NCBI RefSeq assembly: GCF_900107455.1
Contig: NZ_FNQB01000002.1
Location: 992,001-1,056,000 of the forward strand
DNA: 64,000 nt
Origin: Asanoa ishikariensis
GTDB lineage: Bacteria > Actinomycetota > Actinomycetes > Mycobacteriales > Micromonosporaceae
Direction of reading: 5' to 3'
The position numbers were made by a program, and so were the translations under genes. Shown here piece after piece: positions 7,370 to 15,172 of the stretch (within the stretch, counting starts at the first letter, position 1; every line of letters begins with the position of its first letter). Below the pieces are notes generated by a model. It did not search any database, had not been told where the DNA came from, and was given only the letters and a program-made list of their open reading frames with translations.

Positions 7370-8290
7370 ATGCCGGTCACCGCGGAAGCCGTGTGTGCGA
7401 CCTTCGGGCTGCCGGAGCGCGGCTCGACGATCACCGAGAACACCCACGTGACCTGGCGGTTGACGACAAAAAGCGACCGTTTCCTGGTCAAGCGGGTCCC
7501 GGAGGCATGGGCGACCGAGATCGGCGCCGCGATGGCCGTCGAGCGTGCCGCGATCGCCGCCGGCATCCCAGCGCCCCGCCCGGTCGAGCCGCCGCGTCCC
7601 GTCGTCGGGTGTGCCGCCCGGCTGCCGGACGGCACGCTGATCCGCGTCTCGGAGTGGGTGGACGGCCGCCCGGTCAAAGAGGACCTCGCCGACTGGCTCG
7701 GCGCCACCGTGGCCCGGCTCCACACGCTGCGCCCGCTAGCCACCGCCGAGCCGGTCGTCTACGGCATCCACCCGCCGGAGCGCTGGGCCGGCTGGCTGGC
7801 CGAGGGGGAACGCCAGGGCCGACCGTGGGCGCCCGTGCTGGCCCGCAGGCGAGCCGACCTGGCCGAGGCGACCGACTGGGTCGCCGGTGCGTTCGCGAGG
7901 GCCGGCGACTACGTGGCGACCCACCGGGACCTGGAGCCGTGGAACGTGCTGGTGACGCCCGCCGGTCCGGTGATCGTCGACTGGGACGGCGCCGGCGAGG
8001 ACAGCGCCGGCCTCGTCGCCGCGCACGCCGCGTACGCCTTCGGTGGTGGCCGTGGTCCGCGTACCGACCGCGCGTTGGCCGCCTACGTGGCCCACGGCGG
8101 GCGGCTGCCGCCCCCGGCGGATCGCTTCGCCCGGCGCGCCGGGTTGATGCTCAGCCGGCTCGGCGAGCGGATCATGTGGACCCTGGGCGAGGGCGAGCCA
8201 GGTCCGTTTCCGATCGAGGATCTGGATCGCACGGCGGCCGACCGGCTGCGGGATCTGCCGGCCTTCATCGCTGACCTGCGGGAACCTTGA
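7370..8290 (+). CDS. Aminoglycoside phosphotransferase-family kinase
   Basis: 306 residues with a protein-kinase-like fold. The N-lobe carries 'FLVKRVPEAW' with the likely ATP lysine. The catalytic loop is 'THRDLEPWNVLV' (HxDxxxxN), and the metal-binding 'VIVDWDGAGED' follows. Such APH-family proteins phosphorylate small molecules such as aminoglycosides, choline or homoserine; nothing here tells the substrate, and no resistance is implied. The start is fixed by a -10 box 6 nt before the ATG. It is divergent from the EEP gene. Confidence 0.8.
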   Translation: MPVTAEAVCATFGLPERGSTITENTHVTWRLTTKSDRFLVKRVPEAWATEIGAAMAVERAAIAAGIPAPRPVEPPRPVVGCAARLPDGTLIRVSEWVDGRPVKEDLADWLGATVARLHTLRPLATAEPVVYGIHPPERWAGWLAEGERQGRPWAPVLARRRADLAEATDWVAGAFARAGDYVATHRDLEPWNVLVTPAGPVIVDWDGAGEDSAGLVAAHAAYAFGGGRGPRTDRALAAYVAHGGRLPPPADRFARRAGLMLSRLGERIMWTLGEGEPGPFPIEDLDRTAADRLRDLPAFIADLREP

Positions 8291-8363
8291 TGATCTAGAG
8301 AATAGTCACCCCAAATTGGGCTAAAAGGCTCCCAATCGCGTGCCCAACCGGGAGTCTCGACAC

Positions 8364-9455
8364 ATGACGCCCAGCTTGCCGCCGCCGTCCGAGTTCGACT
8401 TCGCGGAGGAGACGCCCGACGAGGCGTACGCGGCCGGCTCCGACCCCGCCGCCGCGCGGGAGACCAGTGCGGTCCTGGAAGAAGTGCTCTTCGAGGTCAA
8501 GCGCGTGATCGTGGGGCAGGACCGGCTGATCGAGCGGCTGGTCGTGGCGCTGCTCGCCAACGGCCACTGCCTGCTGGAAGGCGTGCCCGGTGTGGCCAAG
8601 ACGCTGGCCGCGCAGACCCTGGCCGAGACGGTCGGCGGCACCTTCTCGCGGATCCAGTTCACGCCTGACCTGGTGCCGTCCGACATCGTGGGTACGCGGA
8701 TCTACCGCTCGTCGACGGAGTCGTTCGACGTGGAGCTTGGCCCGGTGATGGCGAATCTGTTGCTGGCCGACGAGATCAACCGGGCGCCGGCCAAGGTGCA
8801 GTCGGCCCTGTTGGAGGCGATGGCCGAGCGGCAGGTGTCGATCGGTGGCAAGTCGTGGCCGGTGCCCGAGCCGTTCCTCGTGCTGGCGACCCAGAACCCG
8901 ATCGAGTCCGAGGGCGTCTACCACCTGCCCGAGGCGCAGCGGGACCGGTTCCTGATGCGGGTGGTGGTGGGTTACCCGACCGACCAGGAGGAGCTGGGCA
9001 TCCTCTACCGGATGAGTGGCGAACGGCCGCAGGTCCGCCGGGTGCTCGACCCGGCCCGCCTGCGCGAGCTGCAGGAGCTCAACCGCAAGGTCTTCGTGCA
9101 CCACGCCATCGCCGAGTACGTCGTCCGCCTGGTGCTGGCGACCCGCGAGCCGGCCCGGTTCGGCCTGATCGAGGTGGCCAAGCACCTGGCGTACGGCGCG
9201 AGCCCGCGGGCCACGCTTGGTCTGGTCGCCGCCGCCCGGGGCCTGGCCCTGCTGCGCGGCCGCGACTACGTGGTCCCCGACGACGTCCGCGAGCTCGCGG
9301 CCGAAGTGATCGCGCACCGGCTGGTGCTCTCGTTCGACGCGATCGCCGACGGGGTGACCGCGGAGTCCTTGGTGGAAAAGCTCGTCGAAGTCGTCCCGCC
9401 GCCCCATCTGGCGCCGGAGACCGACGCCGAGCTTCGGGGACTGGCGGCGGCATGA
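8364..9455 (+). CDS. MoxR-type AAA+ ATPase
   Basis: 363 residues. Walker A is 'GVPGVAKT' and Walker B 'LLADEINRAP', followed by sensor 1 in 'LATQNPIE' and the lid with 'SPRATLGLV'. MoxR ATPases are chaperone-like and act with VWA-domain proteins on metal insertion or assembly of secreted or membrane complexes. ATG at 8364 is chosen over GTG at 8340 because GGGAG (8350-8354) lies 9 nt before it. The stop overlaps the next start (ATGA), so the DUF58 and VWA genes that follow are translationally coupled. Confidence 0.92.
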   Translation: MTPSLPPPSEFDFAEETPDEAYAAGSDPAAARETSAVLEEVLFEVKRVIVGQDRLIERLVVALLANGHCLLEGVPGVAKTLAAQTLAETVGGTFSRIQFTPDLVPSDIVGTRIYRSSTESFDVELGPVMANLLLADEINRAPAKVQSALLEAMAERQVSIGGKSWPVPEPFLVLATQNPIESEGVYHLPEAQRDRFLMRVVVGYPTDQEELGILYRMSGERPQVRRVLDPARLRELQELNRKVFVHHAIAEYVVRLVLATREPARFGLIEVAKHLAYGASPRATLGLVAAARGLALLRGRDYVVPDDVRELAAEVIAHRLVLSFDAIADGVTAESLVEKLVEVVPPPHLAPETDAELRGLAAA

Positions 9456-10426
9456 CCCGCGGCGCGGCCGAGACGACCGTGCGGCAGCTCGCACCGGAGG
9501 AGCGGCTGCGCAGGCTCGAGCTGATGGTCACCCGGCGCCTGGACGGCATGCTCCAGGGCCAGTACCTCGGCCTGCTGCCGGGCCCGGGATCCGAGTTCGC
9601 CGGCTCGCGCGAGTACCGGCCGGGTGAGGACGAGGTGCGCTGGATGGACTGGGCGGTCACCGCCCGCACGAACGTGCCGCACGTCCGGGAGGTGGACGCG
9701 GACCGGGAGCTGACCACCTGGGTGCTCGTGGACGGGTCGGCCAGCATGGACTTCGGCACCGCCGAGGTGGAGAAGCGTGAGCTGGCGGTGGCCGCGGTCG
9801 CCGCGGTCGGCTTCCTCACCGCCGGTGCCGGCAACCGGCTCGGCGCGCACGTGCTGCGCCGCGACGGGATCCGCCGGGTGCCGGCGCGCACCGGTCGGGT
9901 GCACCTCCAGGCGTTGCTGCACGAGCTGCTGGGCGCGCGGCGCGAGGAGGCCGGTGCCGACGGTGCCGATCTCGCCACCGCCATCGAAGGTTTGCAACGC
10001 GCGGCGATCCACAGGGGACTCGCGGTGGTGGTGTCGGACTTCCTCGACGACGCGCCCGACGGCGAGTTCGCGTGGGAGCGTCCGCTCAAGCGGCTGGCCG
10101 CCCGGCACCAGGTGCTCGCCGTCGAGGTGACCGACCCGCGCGAGCTCGAACTGCCCGACGTCGGCCTGATCACGTTCGTCGACCCGGAGACCGGCCGGCG
10201 GCGTGAGGTCTCGACCGGCAACCGCCAGCTCCGCGAGCGGTACGCCGCCGCGGCGCTGGAGCAGCGCGCGGCGGTGGCCGCCGCCCTGCGCCGCATCGGG
10301 GTCAGCCACCTTCCACTGCGGACGGATCGGGACTGGGTGGCCGACATCGTCCACCACGTGTTGAACCAACGCCGCCGCGCGGCCGCCGCTCCGGCCCGGC
10401 CTCGACCCACCGGAGGTGTCCGGTGA
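9452..10426 (+). CDS. DUF58 domain protein (VWA-like partner of MoxR)
   Basis: 324 residues. The 'GSEFAGSREYRPGEDEVRWMDWAVTA' region, of which 'REYRPGEDEVRWMDW' is the core DUF58 signature, lies near residue 50. A degenerate VWA metal site 'VLVDGSASMDFG' follows at about 90. No transmembrane helix is present, so it is cytosolic or peripheral. Its start overlaps the MoxR stop by 4 nt and its own end overlaps the next GTG by 4 nt. This MoxR-DUF58-VWA order is a widespread conserved module whose exact client is not known. Confidence 0.88.
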   Translation: MTRGAAETTVRQLAPEERLRRLELMVTRRLDGMLQGQYLGLLPGPGSEFAGSREYRPGEDEVRWMDWAVTARTNVPHVREVDADRELTTWVLVDGSASMDFGTAEVEKRELAVAAVAAVGFLTAGAGNRLGAHVLRRDGIRRVPARTGRVHLQALLHELLGARREEAGADGADLATAIEGLQRAAIHRGLAVVVSDFLDDAPDGEFAWERPLKRLAARHQVLAVEVTDPRELELPDVGLITFVDPETGRRREVSTGNRQLRERYAAAALEQRAAVAAALRRIGVSHLPLRTDRDWVADIVHHVLNQRRRAAAAPARPRPTGGVR

Positions 10427-11403
10427 ACGGGACCCCGGACGTCGCTTTCCTCAACCCTGGCCGGCTCTGGCTGTTGCTGGGCGTCGCGCTGGTGGCCGTC
10501 GGCTACGTGCTGATGCAACGGCGACGCAGCCGGTACGCCGTGCGGTTCACCAACCTGCGCCTGCTCGACAAGGTCGCGCCGTCCCGCCCGGCCTGGCGTC
10601 GACACGTACCCGCCGCGCTCTTCATCGCCATGCTCGCGCTGCTGGTGGTCGGCTTCGCCCGGCCGACCGACGAGGTGCGGGTGCCCAAGGAGCGCGCCAC
10701 CGTGATGATCGCGGTCGACGTGTCGGCCTCGATGCTCGCCACCGACGTGCCACCGGACCGGCTGCGTGCGGCCAAGGAAGCCGCCCGGGACTTCGCCGAC
10801 CAGCTTCCCCGCCACTTCAACGTCGGCCTGGTCGCGTTCGCCGGCAACGCCACCGTCGTGGTGCCGCCGAGTCCCGACCGGGACGTGTTCAAGGCCGGCG
10901 TCGACCGCCTCTCCGAGACCACCGCCGGGCTGGGCGGCACCGCGATCGGCGAGGCGATCACGACGTCGCTGGACGCCATCCGCAGCATCGACGCGCAGGC
11001 GGACAAGGATCCGCCGCCGGCCCGGATCGTGCTGCTCTCCGACGGTGCCAACACGTCCGGGCGGGACCCCGACGAGGCGGCCGCCGAGTCCGACACGGCC
11101 GGCATCCCGGTCGACACGATCTCCTTCGGCACCACCGCGGGCGAGATCGCGCGGCGCGGTGGGGTCGCGATGTCGGTGCCCGTCGACGGCGAGACGCTGC
11201 GCGGAGTGGCCGAGAAGACCAACGGCAGCTACCACGAGGCGGATTCCAAAGAGGAGCTGCGCGCGGTGTACGCCGACATCGGCACCTCGGTCGGCTACGT
11301 CAACGAGCGCGCGGACGTCTCGGCGCGCTTCATCGGCCTGGCACTCATCCTGGCGATGGTGACCGCGCTCGCGTCGATGTTCTGGTTCTCCAGGATCCCG
11401 TGA
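10423..11403 (+). CDS. VWA-domain membrane protein (BatA-like)
   Basis: 326 residues. Helix 1 lies at about 11-27 and helix 2 at about 57-75. The VWA domain (about 90-285) has an intact MIDAS motif DVSASML, with later Thr and Asp in 'SDGANTSG'. A third helix lies at about 305-322 (FIGLALILAMVTALASMFWF). The domain should project outward between helices 2 and 3, as in Bat/aerotolerance-type proteins. GTG at 10423 overlaps the DUF58 stop. It likely binds a divalent metal and presents a partner protein to the MoxR machinery. Confidence 0.88.
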   Translation: MNGTPDVAFLNPGRLWLLLGVALVAVGYVLMQRRRSRYAVRFTNLRLLDKVAPSRPAWRRHVPAALFIAMLALLVVGFARPTDEVRVPKERATVMIAVDVSASMLATDVPPDRLRAAKEAARDFADQLPRHFNVGLVAFAGNATVVVPPSPDRDVFKAGVDRLSETTAGLGGTAIGEAITTSLDAIRSIDAQADKDPPPARIVLLSDGANTSGRDPDEAAAESDTAGIPVDTISFGTTAGEIARRGGVAMSVPVDGETLRGVAEKTNGSYHEADSKEELRAVYADIGTSVGYVNERADVSARFIGLALILAMVTALASMFWFSRIP

Positions 11404-11416
11404 GAAGGGACAGGCG

Positions 11417-12313
11417 ATGACGACCACACCGACGAGCCCACCCGGTCTCGGTGAGCCGCGTGGCCCCGAGTACGTCTCGCCCGACCTCGAATTCATCGGC
11501 GGCGGCGACGGGCCGCCGGGTGGGCCAGGCCGGCGGCGATCCTTCTCGACGGCCGGCTGGCGTCGCGCGGCCCTCGTCGGTGCCGCGGTGGTCGTGGTCT
11601 CGGCCGCCTCCGGCGGGCTCGCGGGCGGCCTGGTGGCGCGCCAGGAGACCTCGGGCGCGCAGCCCTCGCCCACCCCGAGCGCGGTGGCCGGCGGACTGTC
11701 TGGCGACATGATCAACGCGGCCAAGAGCACGCTGGACGGCGTCGTCTCCGTCGAGGTGCGCGCCGCGGACGGCAGCGTGTCCGGTGGCTCGGGGTTCGCG
11801 CTCGACGGCAACCAGAACATCGTCACCAACGACCACACGCTCGGCACGGGAGAACCGAAGGCGGTGTTCGTGGAGACGCCCTCAGGGCGGCGGATACAGG
11901 CCACAGTGGTCGGTCGGGATCCGGACCGGGACATCGCGGTGCTGAAGGTGCCGCCGAGCACCGGCCTGCGCCCGCTTCCGTTGGCCAAGACCGGCACCAC
12001 GCAGGTCGGTGAGCCCGTGATCGCGGTCGGGTCGCCGCTCGGTCTCTCCGGGACCGTCACCGCCGGCATCGTCAGCGCGCTCGACCGCGAGGTGAAGCTG
12101 CCGAAGGGCCGGCGCCAGACGGCGATCCAGACCGACGCGTCGATAAACCCCGGCAACTCCGGCGGACCGTTGGTCAACGGGCGCGGCGAGGTCGTCGGCG
12201 TCAACACCGCGATCGCGTCGCTGGAGGGCGGCGGCTCGATCGGGATCGGGTTCGCCATCCCGATCGAGCAGGCGTCCCAGGCGGCCGACCGGATCATCGC
12301 CGGCGGCGGTTAG
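11417..12313 (+). CDS. HtrA/DegP-like serine protease without PDZ domain
   Basis: 298 residues. An unstructured N-terminal 45 residues precedes one transmembrane helix (about 50-73) and an extracellular S1C trypsin-like domain. The triad is H140 in 'IVTNDHTL', D172 in 'DPDRDIAVLKV' and S248 in 'NPGNSGGPL'. The chain stops right after the protease domain, so the PDZ domain usual in HtrA is missing. It starts 13 nt after the VWA gene and is probably co-transcribed, which suggests it works on the same surface assembly. The stop overlaps that of the convergent hydrolase gene by 4 nt. Confidence 0.9.
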   Translation: MTTTPTSPPGLGEPRGPEYVSPDLEFIGGGDGPPGGPGRRRSFSTAGWRRAALVGAAVVVVSAASGGLAGGLVARQETSGAQPSPTPSAVAGGLSGDMINAAKSTLDGVVSVEVRAADGSVSGGSGFALDGNQNIVTNDHTLGTGEPKAVFVETPSGRRIQATVVGRDPDRDIAVLKVPPSTGLRPLPLAKTGTTQVGEPVIAVGSPLGLSGTVTAGIVSALDREVKLPKGRRQTAIQTDASINPGNSGGPLVNGRGEVVGVNTAIASLEGGGSIGIGFAIPIEQASQAADRIIAGGG

Positions 12314-13116
12314 CCCTTCAATCGCTCGGTGAGCCACCCCTCCCGGTCGGCACGGGCGGCCGCGTCGAGCTCGTGCCCGGCGCCGGGGTAGAGGCGGTAG
12401 TCCTTGGGCCGCCGCGCCAGTGACACGAGCGTGCGGCGGGTCGAGTCGGGCACGAAGAAGTCGGGCTCGGCGAACTGGAAGAGCAGCGGGACGCCGCCGC
12501 GGTCGGCCACGTACCGGATCGGGTCGACCGGCTCGAACAGCTCCTCGTAGGCGATCGTGGCGTCGCCGGACAGGCCGAGGAAGAAGGTCGCGAACCAGTT
12601 GCCGAAGGTGGCGTCCACGTTCATCGCCACCACGGCGTGGATCCGGTCCCGGTCGACGGAGGCGAGCAGCAGCCCGTACATGCCGCCGTAGTCGTGCCCG
12701 ACGACCGCGACCCGCGACCGGTCCACGTCCGGGCGGGCGGTCAGCAGGTCGAGCCCGCGGCGCAGCCGGACGGTCTGTGCCACCACGTTGGCGACGTCTC
12801 GGCGGTCGCCGACCGGGTCGACCGACCACGGGAAGGTCAGGTCCGGGAGCAGCGCGACAGCGCCCTGGCGGGCCCGGGCCACCGCCTCGTCGAGGAACTC
12901 CAGGCGGCTGCTGGTCGGGTTGGGCGGCTCGAACCAGTGCAGGTAGAGGACGGCCGGATAACGGCCCGTGCGGGCCGGCTCGACCAGATAGGCGCGCACG
13001 GGCTCGGCCTCGAGCCCGGCGTAGGTGATGTCGCGGACCAGCACGCCGTCGCGGTCTTCCACGCCGTGCTGGGTGACGGAGACCGGATCTCCTAACGAGC
13101 TTAACGCCCAATGCAT
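12310..13116 (-). CDS. Alpha/beta hydrolase (dienelactone hydrolase-like)
   Basis: 268 residues with an alpha/beta-hydrolase core: 'AVLYLHWFEPP' (oxyanion strand), nucleophile elbow 'VVGHDYGGMYG' and a late 'GAGHELD' histidine. The elbow carries Asp where esterases have Ser and dienelactone hydrolases Cys. An Asp nucleophile is typical of epoxide hydrolases and haloalkane dehalogenases, so the reaction may be of that kind; the rest of the protein looks more like the acetyl-esterase/DLH side of the superfamily. ATG at 13116 lies 7 nt after a TACCTT box, so the mRNA is probably leaderless. It is divergent from the CGNR regulator. Confidence 0.75.
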   Translation of the reverse strand: MHWALSSLGDPVSVTQHGVEDRDGVLVRDITYAGLEAEPVRAYLVEPARTGRYPAVLYLHWFEPPNPTSSRLEFLDEAVARARQGAVALLPDLTFPWSVDPVGDRRDVANVVAQTVRLRRGLDLLTARPDVDRSRVAVVGHDYGGMYGLLLASVDRDRIHAVVAMNVDATFGNWFATFFLGLSGDATIAYEELFEPVDPIRYVADRGGVPLLFQFAEPDFFVPDSTRRTLVSLARRPKDYRLYPGAGHELDAAARADREGWLTERLKG

Positions 13117-13123
13117 GTTAGGG

Positions 13124-13129
13124 AAGGTA
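13124..13129 (-). promoter_or_regulatory. Candidate -10 box of the hydrolase gene
   Basis: TACCTT on the minus strand, 7 nt before the ATG at 13116. Confidence 0.45.
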
Positions 13130-13159
13130 CGGCGGTCGGGTTTAACGGGTCAAGGCCCT

Positions 13160-13165
13160 TAGACT
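13160..13165 (+). promoter_or_regulatory. Candidate -10 box of the CGNR gene
   Basis: TAGACT, 7 nt before the GTG at 13173; predicted leaderless. Confidence 0.5.
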
Positions 13166-13172
13166 CGTTAGG

Positions 13173-13793
13173 GTGTTGAGCGTCGAACTGCGACCGGCCC
13201 GCCCGATCGCCCATGCCCTGGGCGGCCGGCTGTCGCTGGCTCTGGTCAACAGCGTGCTGTGGCGGCGGTCGGCCGAGCCGATCGAACGCATCACCGACTA
13301 CCCCGGGCTGGCCGGCTACCTGCGCGACGCGGGCGGGCTCGACGACGCCGCGCTGACCGACCTGGAGGCCGGCGCCGCCGCCGACCCGGCCGGAGCCTCG
13401 GCGGCCCTGGACCGGGCGCTGGCGCTGCGCGAGGCGCTGTTCCGGCTCTTCTCCGCCGTCGCGGCCGGCGCCGAGCCCGACGGGGCCGACATCGCCGTGC
13501 TGGACCGGGTCTTCCGGGCCGGCATGCGGCAGATCCGGGTGGGAGTCGGCGACGGTCGCGGCTACCGGCCGGGCTGGACGGGCCTGGACGTGCCGTCCTG
13601 GGAAGCGGCCGCGGACGCGGTGGCGGTGCTCGGCTCACCAGACGCCCCACCGATCAAGCAGTGCCCGGGCGAGACCTGTGGCTGGCTGTTCGTCGACGAG
13701 AGCCGAAACCACAGTAGACAGTGGTGCGACAGCCGGATGTGCGGCAACCGGGCCAGGGCCCGCCGCCACTACCAGAAGCAGCGCGCCGGCTAA
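13173..13793 (+). CDS. CGNR zinc-finger transcriptional regulator
   Basis: 206 residues. An N-terminal ABATE-like domain (about 1-140, with 'RLSLALVNSVLW' matching its opening 'LDFVNT' position) is followed by a C-terminal CGNR zinc finger. The ligands are in 'CPGETCGWLFVD' and 'RQWCDSRMCGNRARARRHYQ'. The finger is thought to bind DNA and the ABATE part a ligand (family knowledge). GTG at 13173 follows a -10 box at leaderless spacing. The divergent hydrolase is the obvious candidate target. The stop overlaps the convergent gene by 4 nt. Confidence 0.88.
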   Translation: MLSVELRPARPIAHALGGRLSLALVNSVLWRRSAEPIERITDYPGLAGYLRDAGGLDDAALTDLEAGAAADPAGASAALDRALALREALFRLFSAVAAGAEPDGADIAVLDRVFRAGMRQIRVGVGDGRGYRPGWTGLDVPSWEAAADAVAVLGSPDAPPIKQCPGETCGWLFVDESRNHSRQWCDSRMCGNRARARRHYQKQRAG

Positions 13794-14641
13794 TTCCCGT
13801 CGATCGCGGCGACGAGCCGGGCGCGCAGGGGTGCGGCCCGGTCGGCGAAGGCGCGCTGGGCGGCGGCGTACTCGGCACGGCCCGTGGCGGTCTCGATCCG
13901 CACCGGCGGGTAGCCCAGGTCGGCGAGGTCGTAGGGGCTGGCCCGCATGTCGAGGGTGCGGATGTCGTGCGCCAGCGCGAAACAGTCGGTCACCAGCTCG
14001 CTGGGCACCAGCGGCGAGAGCTTGTAGGCCCACTTGTAGAGATCCATGTTGGCGTGCAGGCAGCCCGGCTGCTCGAGCTCGTGCTGCCGCTCCCGGGTCG
14101 GCGTCAGCACGTTGAGCGGGCGGGCCGGGGCCGTGAAGAACCGGAACGCGTCGAAGTGGCTGCAGCGCACCCCGCGCTCCTCGACGACAGTGGCGGTCTC
14201 GGCGGGGGAGAGCCGCAACGGCCAGGCGTCGTGCCGGACCTCCTGCTGGCTCTGCCGGTAGACCATCGCCCACTCGTGCATGCCGAAACAGCCAAGCTGA
14301 GCCGGGCGGGCGGCGGTGCTGGTGAGCAGGGTGCGGATCCAGGCGATCGAGTCAGCCCGGCGGTCGCGTACGGCGGCGGAGTCGACGGTGACCCCGGCGG
14401 GCCGGGCGACGTAGTCGCGACCCAGGTCCTCGACGGTGGCGTCGGCCAGGAACACCCCGGCGCCGGGGTGCCAGCGGCGTAGCTGGGCGGGCCGGTGCGA
14501 GTAGTAGGTGAACAGGAAGTCCTCGACGGGATGGCGTCGGCCGGCCTTCCGCCGGCTCAGGTGCGGCCCGACCCACCCGTCGACCCGCTGCTCGTGCGCG
14601 TGCCGGCGGGCAACCCAGTCCGGGCGCTCCAGAACCGTCAT
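13790..14641 (-). CDS. Conserved actinobacterial protein of unknown function
   Basis: 283 residues with no transmembrane helix and several conserved-looking blocks: 'RHPVEDFLFTYYS', 'PAQLGCFGMHEWAMVY', 'RCSHFDAFRFF' and 'HANMDLYKWAYKL'. I recall similar actinobacterial proteins being labelled 3-methyladenine DNA glycosylase by automatic annotation. I see no helix-hairpin-helix or Mag-type motif supporting that, so the function stays open. The many His, Asp and aromatic residues fit an enzyme. ATG at 14641 is 7 nt after TACGCT, a leaderless arrangement. Confidence 0.7.
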   Translation of the reverse strand: MTVLERPDWVARRHAHEQRVDGWVGPHLSRRKAGRRHPVEDFLFTYYSHRPAQLRRWHPGAGVFLADATVEDLGRDYVARPAGVTVDSAAVRDRRADSIAWIRTLLTSTAARPAQLGCFGMHEWAMVYRQSQQEVRHDAWPLRLSPAETATVVEERGVRCSHFDAFRFFTAPARPLNVLTPTRERQHELEQPGCLHANMDLYKWAYKLSPLVPSELVTDCFALAHDIRTLDMRASPYDLADLGYPPVRIETATGRAEYAAAQRAFADRAAPLRARLVAAIDGN

Positions 14642-14648
14642 GAGGCCC

Positions 14649-14654
14649 AGCGTA
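14649..14654 (-). promoter_or_regulatory. Candidate -10 box, leaderless mRNA
   Basis: TACGCT on the minus strand, 7 nt before the ATG at 14641. Confidence 0.45.
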
Positions 14655-14709
14655 GCCAGCGGTGGCGCCGCGTCCTCCGTGCCCGCGGCGCCACCGTCGG
14701 CCGCGCGGG

Positions 14710-15120
14710 TCAGCCGCCCAGGGCGGACTTGATCTTGTTGATGGTCATCATCTCGTTGTCGCTGACGCCACCCTGCGCCTTCGCGACCTGGTCGCAGGCA
14801 TTCATGATGGTGTTGCGGAAGTTCTGCTGATCCTGGGGCGACTTCGACAGGATCTGCATCGACTGCTGCAGCCCCGACATGATGTTGCTCTCCATGTCGC
14901 CCTGCGAACCCTTGGGCATCTTCGGCATGCCGCCGCTGCCCTTGAAGATTTCCTGCATCTCAGGAGACGCGCCGCGGAGCGCCTTGGAGCCCGCGATCAT
15001 CTCCTTGATCGTGCCCATGATCCCCGGGTCGGACTTCGAGACGAGCATCATCGCGCCCATCGCCGAGTTGCGCAGGGTGTCGCGCTCCTGGTCGGTGTAA
15101 CGCATGGTTTTGTCAGTCAT
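14710..15120 (-). CDS. Small helical protein, unknown function
   Basis: 136 residues, soluble, Met-, Lys- and Gln-rich and clearly alpha-helical. The centre is Gly/Met/Pro-rich (KGSGGMPKMPKGSQGD). The closing 'VSDNEMMTINKIKSAL' segment resembles the last helix of TerB-type proteins, but this is a faint likeness. ATG at 15120 lies 6 nt after CAGGAT. Both neighbours on this strand are separate units, so context gives no function. Confidence 0.6.
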   Translation of the reverse strand: MTDKTMRYTDQERDTLRNSAMGAMMLVSKSDPGIMGTIKEMIAGSKALRGASPEMQEIFKGSGGMPKMPKGSQGDMESNIMSGLQQSMQILSKSPQDQQNFRNTIMNACDQVAKAQGGVSDNEMMTINKIKSALGG

Positions 15121-15126
15121 GCCCAG

Positions 15127-15132
15127 ATCCTG
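15127..15132 (-). promoter_or_regulatory. Candidate -10 box, leaderless mRNA
   Basis: CAGGAT on the minus strand, 6 nt before the ATG at 15120; keeps the -11 A and -7 T. Confidence 0.35.
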
Positions 15133-15172
15133 GCGCGGCGGGATGCCCCCGGGTGCGGAAACCCAGCAAGGT

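Larger units (their letters stand above)
13091..13172. promoter_or_regulatory. Divergent promoter region with 9-bp inverted repeats
   Basis: CCTAACGAG at 13091-13099 and its exact inverse CTCGTTAGG at 13164-13172 flank the divergent starts. Further TTAACG words stand at 13101 and 13142. The right copy lies between the -10 box and the start of the CGNR gene, where a bound protein would block transcription. The likely binder is the CGNR-type regulator itself, which is inference. Confidence 0.45.
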
